From an uncultured Clostridia bacterium (GTDB taxonomy: Bacteria; Bacillota; Clostridia; Oscillospirales; Ruminococcaceae): DNA of 15,093 bases. Within the stretch, counting starts at the first letter, position 1. Each line of letters opens with the position of its first letter. Where the stretch lies: NCBI GenBank assembly GCA_937892655.1, contig CALBJC010000119.1, forward strand, positions 1 to 15,093, given 5' to 3'. Below the pieces are notes generated by a model. That model had not been told where the DNA came from and made no database searches. It saw only the letters and a program-made list of their open reading frames with translations. The position numbers and the translations under genes are program-made. Of the stretch, positions 12,641-15,093 are shown in pieces.

Positions 12641-15093
12641 CTATCCCTTAATAAAATCTGCTACAATTGTGTTTACAGCAGCTAATGCTTCGTCAATCTT
12701 TGACTTATCGCCGACACCTGCCATAGCTGAGTCAGGACGTCCGCCGCCCTTACCACCTGTAATGCCTGCTACAAGACCAACAATCTTACCTGCGTGAGCG
12801 CCCTTAGTAACAGCATCCTTACCTGCAACAACAACAATATTAGCCTTTTCACCATCAACACCAGCGATAACAGCTATCATATTATCGTTATTTGCCTTGA
12901 TATCATCACCCATTTTTCTGATCATATCAGGCTTAATATCAGTAAGAGTTGCTGTAACAACATCAACACCGTTAACGTTTGTCTTGTTATCAAACATTGA
13001 TTTTGACTTGATATTTGAGATTTCTGACTGTAATGCCTGCTTTTCCTTTTCAAGATTTCTTATATCGTTCATAACAGCTGTACACTTGTTTACAAGATCA
13101 GATACGTTATTGAGCTTTAATGCTTCTGAAGCCTTTGCAATTGTATTGATATTGTCATTTAAGAGTTCTAATACGCCTCTGCCAGTAACAGCTTCGATTC
13201 TTCTTACGCCTGAAGCTACTGAGCTTTCAGAAATAATCTTGAATAAACCGATTTTTGCTGTATTATCAAGGTGTGTACCACCACAGAATTCGATAGAAGC
13301 ACAGTTTTCATTTTCACCCATTGTAACTACTCTTACAGTTGCACCATACTTTTCACCGAAAAGTGCCATAGCGCCAAGCTTCTGAGCTTCTTCAATAGGC
13401 ATTTCCTTCATAGTGATGTTTAAAGCACTGAGAATGTAGTTGTTTACGAGGTTTTCGACCTGAACCTTTTCCTCTTCTGTCATTCCGCTGAAGTGCGAGA
13501 AGTCAAATCTGAGTCTTTCACCATCAACGAGCTGACCTGCCTGATGTACATGCTCGCCTAAAACGTTTCTGAGTGCAGCCTGCAGCAAGTGAGCACATGA
13601 ATGGTTTCTCATTATGTCAAAACGTCTAGACTGGTCAACAATGAAGTCAGCATTTTCGCCTACCTTGATTGAACCTTCAAGTACTTTACACTTGTGTGAA
13701 ATCTTACCAGCAACTGCCTTCTGTGTATCAATAACTTCAATTGTAGCATTAGCTGTCTTGATAATACCGCTGTCACCAACCTGACCACCGCTTTCAGCAT
13801 AGAAAGGTGTCTGAGATGAAACAATATAGATCACACCCGTTGATGAATCTGCGCTATCGATGATATCTGTTTCTGTAGTAATAAAATCAATTGTTGTATT
13901 GATTGAAGTAGAATTATAGCCTACAAATTCAGTATGGAAGTTCTTATCAATCTTATGGAATACAGTTTCATCAGAACCCATATACTTTGAACCGCCTCTT
14001 GCAGTTCTTGCAGTTTCCTTCTGCTTTTCCAAAGCAGCCTTATAACCTGCTTCGTCATAAGTCATATTATTTTCTTCGAGGATTTCCCTTGTAAGATCAA
14101 TCGGGAAACCGTAAGTATCAGAAAGCATAAAGCTATTTTCGCCTTCAAGAACTGTTTTGCCTTCTGCCTTCAATCTTTCGATATGCTGTGAAAGAATAGC
14201 AAGGCCTCTGTCAATTGTTTCGTTGAATGACTTTTCTTCACTTGTAAGAAGCTTTACAATGTAATCATACTTTTCTTCAAGCTCATTGTATTCATGCTTT
14301 GAGTTGTCTACAACCGTCTTTACAAGGTCTTTTAAGAATAAGCCCTTGATACCAAGCAAGATACCATGTCTTACAGCACGACGAAGAAGTCTTCTCATTA
14401 CATAGCCTCTGCCCTCATTTGAAGGTAAAACGCCATCTGAAGCCATAAATGTAACTGAACGAATGTGGTCTGTAATAACTCTAACTGAAACATCTGTCTT
14501 ATAGTCTTTACCATACTCACAGTTTGCTATCTGACAAACGTGATCGCGGATAGCTTTTACTGTATCAACATCAAAAATTGATGTAACATTCTGCATCATA
14601 GCAGCAAGTCTTTCAAGACCCATACCGGTATCAATATTCTTCTGCTTGAGTGGAGTGTATGTTCCGTCTTCGTGACGTTCAAACTGAGTGAATACAAGGT
14701 TCCAGAATTCCATGTATCTATCGCAATCACAGCCTACTCCGCAATCAGGCTTACCGCAACCATATTCTTCACCACGGTCAAAATAGATTTCAGAACAAGG
14801 ACCGCAAGGGCCATCAATACCAGCTTCCCAGAAGTTATCTTCCTTACCCATTCTGTAGATCTTTTCCATTGGAAGGCCTACAACCTTGTGCCATATTTCT
14901 TCTGCTTCATCATCATCCTGATATACAGTTACAAAAAGTCTTTCTTCAGGTATTTCGAGTACAGTTGTTACAAACTCCCATGCCCACTTGATAGCATCTT
15001 CCTTGAAGTAATCACCAAATGAGAAGTTACCGAGCATTTCAAAAAATGTACCATGTCTTGCAGTAAAACCTACATTTTCAATATCACCTGTTC
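12641..15093 (-). CDS. alaS: Alanyl-tRNA synthetase, 5' end cut by window edge
   Basis: Attaches alanine to tRNA-Ala in the cytoplasm. The 816 residues seen lack roughly the first 60; the reading frame is open to the edge (first full codon ACA at 15091). In fragment numbering: catalytic core from TARHGTFFEMLGNFSFGDYF (10-29), GPCGPCSEIYFD (94-105), a Cys-rich insert CGKPDCGVGCDCD (112-124) usual in Clostridia, and GMGLERL (156-162). Editing domain: HSCAH (497-501, the HxxxH zinc pair) and CGGTH (603-607). A coiled-coil linker (about 650-690) leads to the C-terminal DHHA1-type domain with GGKGGGRPDSAMAG (779-792). All key residues for charging and for removing mischarged serine or glycine are therefore present. 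It heads the long run toward 5543; the stop is 10 nt before the HIT gene. Promoter or T-box lies outside. Confidence 0.98.
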   Translation of the reverse strand, partial: TGDIENVGFTARHGTFFEMLGNFSFGDYFKEDAIKWAWEFVTTVLEIPEERLFVTVYQDDDEAEEIWHKVVGLPMEKIYRMGKEDNFWEAGIDGPCGPCSEIYFDRGEEYGCGKPDCGVGCDCDRYMEFWNLVFTQFERHEDGTYTPLKQKNIDTGMGLERLAAMMQNVTSIFDVDTVKAIRDHVCQIANCEYGKDYKTDVSVRVITDHIRSVTFMASDGVLPSNEGRGYVMRRLLRRAVRHGILLGIKGLFLKDLVKTVVDNSKHEYNELEEKYDYIVKLLTSEEKSFNETIDRGLAILSQHIERLKAEGKTVLEGENSFMLSDTYGFPIDLTREILEENNMTYDEAGYKAALEKQKETARTARGGSKYMGSDETVFHKIDKNFHTEFVGYNSTSINTTIDFITTETDIIDSADSSTGVIYIVSSQTPFYAESGGQVGDSGIIKTANATIEVIDTQKAVAGKISHKCKVLEGSIKVGENADFIVDQSRRFDIMRNHSCAHLLQAALRNVLGEHVHQAGQLVDGERLRFDFSHFSGMTEEEKVQVENLVNNYILSALNITMKEMPIEEAQKLGAMALFGEKYGATVRVVTMGENENCASIEFCGGTHLDNTAKIGLFKIISESSVASGVRRIEAVTGRGVLELLNDNINTIAKASEALKLNNVSDLVNKCTAVMNDIRNLEKEKQALQSEISNIKSKSMFDNKTNVNGVDVVTATLTDIKPDMIRKMGDDIKANNDNMIAVIAGVDGEKANIVVVAGKDAVTKGAHAGKIVGLVAGITGGKGGGRPDSAMAGVGDKSKIDEALAAVNTIVADFIKG

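Noticed and set aside
12897..13385. A 162-codon open frame on the plus strand opposite alaS
   Set aside because: The opposite strand encodes the well-conserved AlaRS editing and C-terminal domains; the frame has no ribosome site or family features.
1..15093. CRISPR arrays, insertion sequences, phage genes, tRNA or rRNA genes
   Set aside because: No regularly spaced repeats, transposase motifs, terminal inverted repeats or structural RNA sequences were seen; the minus and plus genes fill almost all of the window.

Overview
The window looks like an ordinary chromosomal segment of a low-GC, spore-forming, monoderm Clostridia-type Firmicute. Three sporulation-associated proteins (YqfC, YqfD, YlbJ), a SAM-I riboswitch in front of metK, an RNase M5-type protein, and strong AGGAGG ribosome sites all point that way. 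The protein flavour suggests the Ruminococcaceae/Oscillospirales, but genus is inference. I see no mobile element, phage gene, CRISPR array, rRNA or tRNA.

Layout, left to right. (1) 1-2188, minus strand: yqfC and yqfD overlap by 4 nt and are followed by phoH, which has its own extended -10 promoter and runs off the left edge. This is the gene order of Bacillus yqfC-yqfD-phoH. (2) 2189-2254: a 66-bp divergent promoter region with mirror-image sigma-E-like elements. (3) 2255-3549, plus strand: ylbJ and a small four-cysteine protein of unknown function, closed by a bidirectional terminator at 3558-3585. (4) 3594-5500, minus strand: a consensus sigma-A promoter, SAM-I riboswitch with intrinsic terminator, metK, a perfect 30-bp palindrome, then ruvX. 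(5) 5510-15093, minus strand: a long tightly packed run alaS (5' end outside the window), HIT protein, phosphoribosyltransferase, comEC, holA, rnmV, MBOAT acyltransferase, DHHW protein, ended by a terminator at 5510-5537.

The genes are mostly housekeeping: translation (AlaRS), nucleotide salvage, DNA replication (delta subunit), 5S rRNA maturation (RNase M5), pre-16S processing (RuvX/YqgF) and SAM synthesis. The last two genes of the long run form an AlgI/AlgX-like pair likely to O-acetylate an exported or surface polymer. They are translationally linked to rnmV rather than sitting in a polysaccharide cluster.

The most notable points are: a ComEC whose C-terminal domain lacks the metallo-beta-lactamase metal-binding signature; three consecutive 14-nt gene overlaps (comEC/holA, holA/rnmV, rnmV/MBOAT), the last implying a TTG start; the mirror-symmetric sporulation promoter region; and the uncharacterised 69-residue cysteine protein. 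I do not see convincing evidence of a wholly new system.
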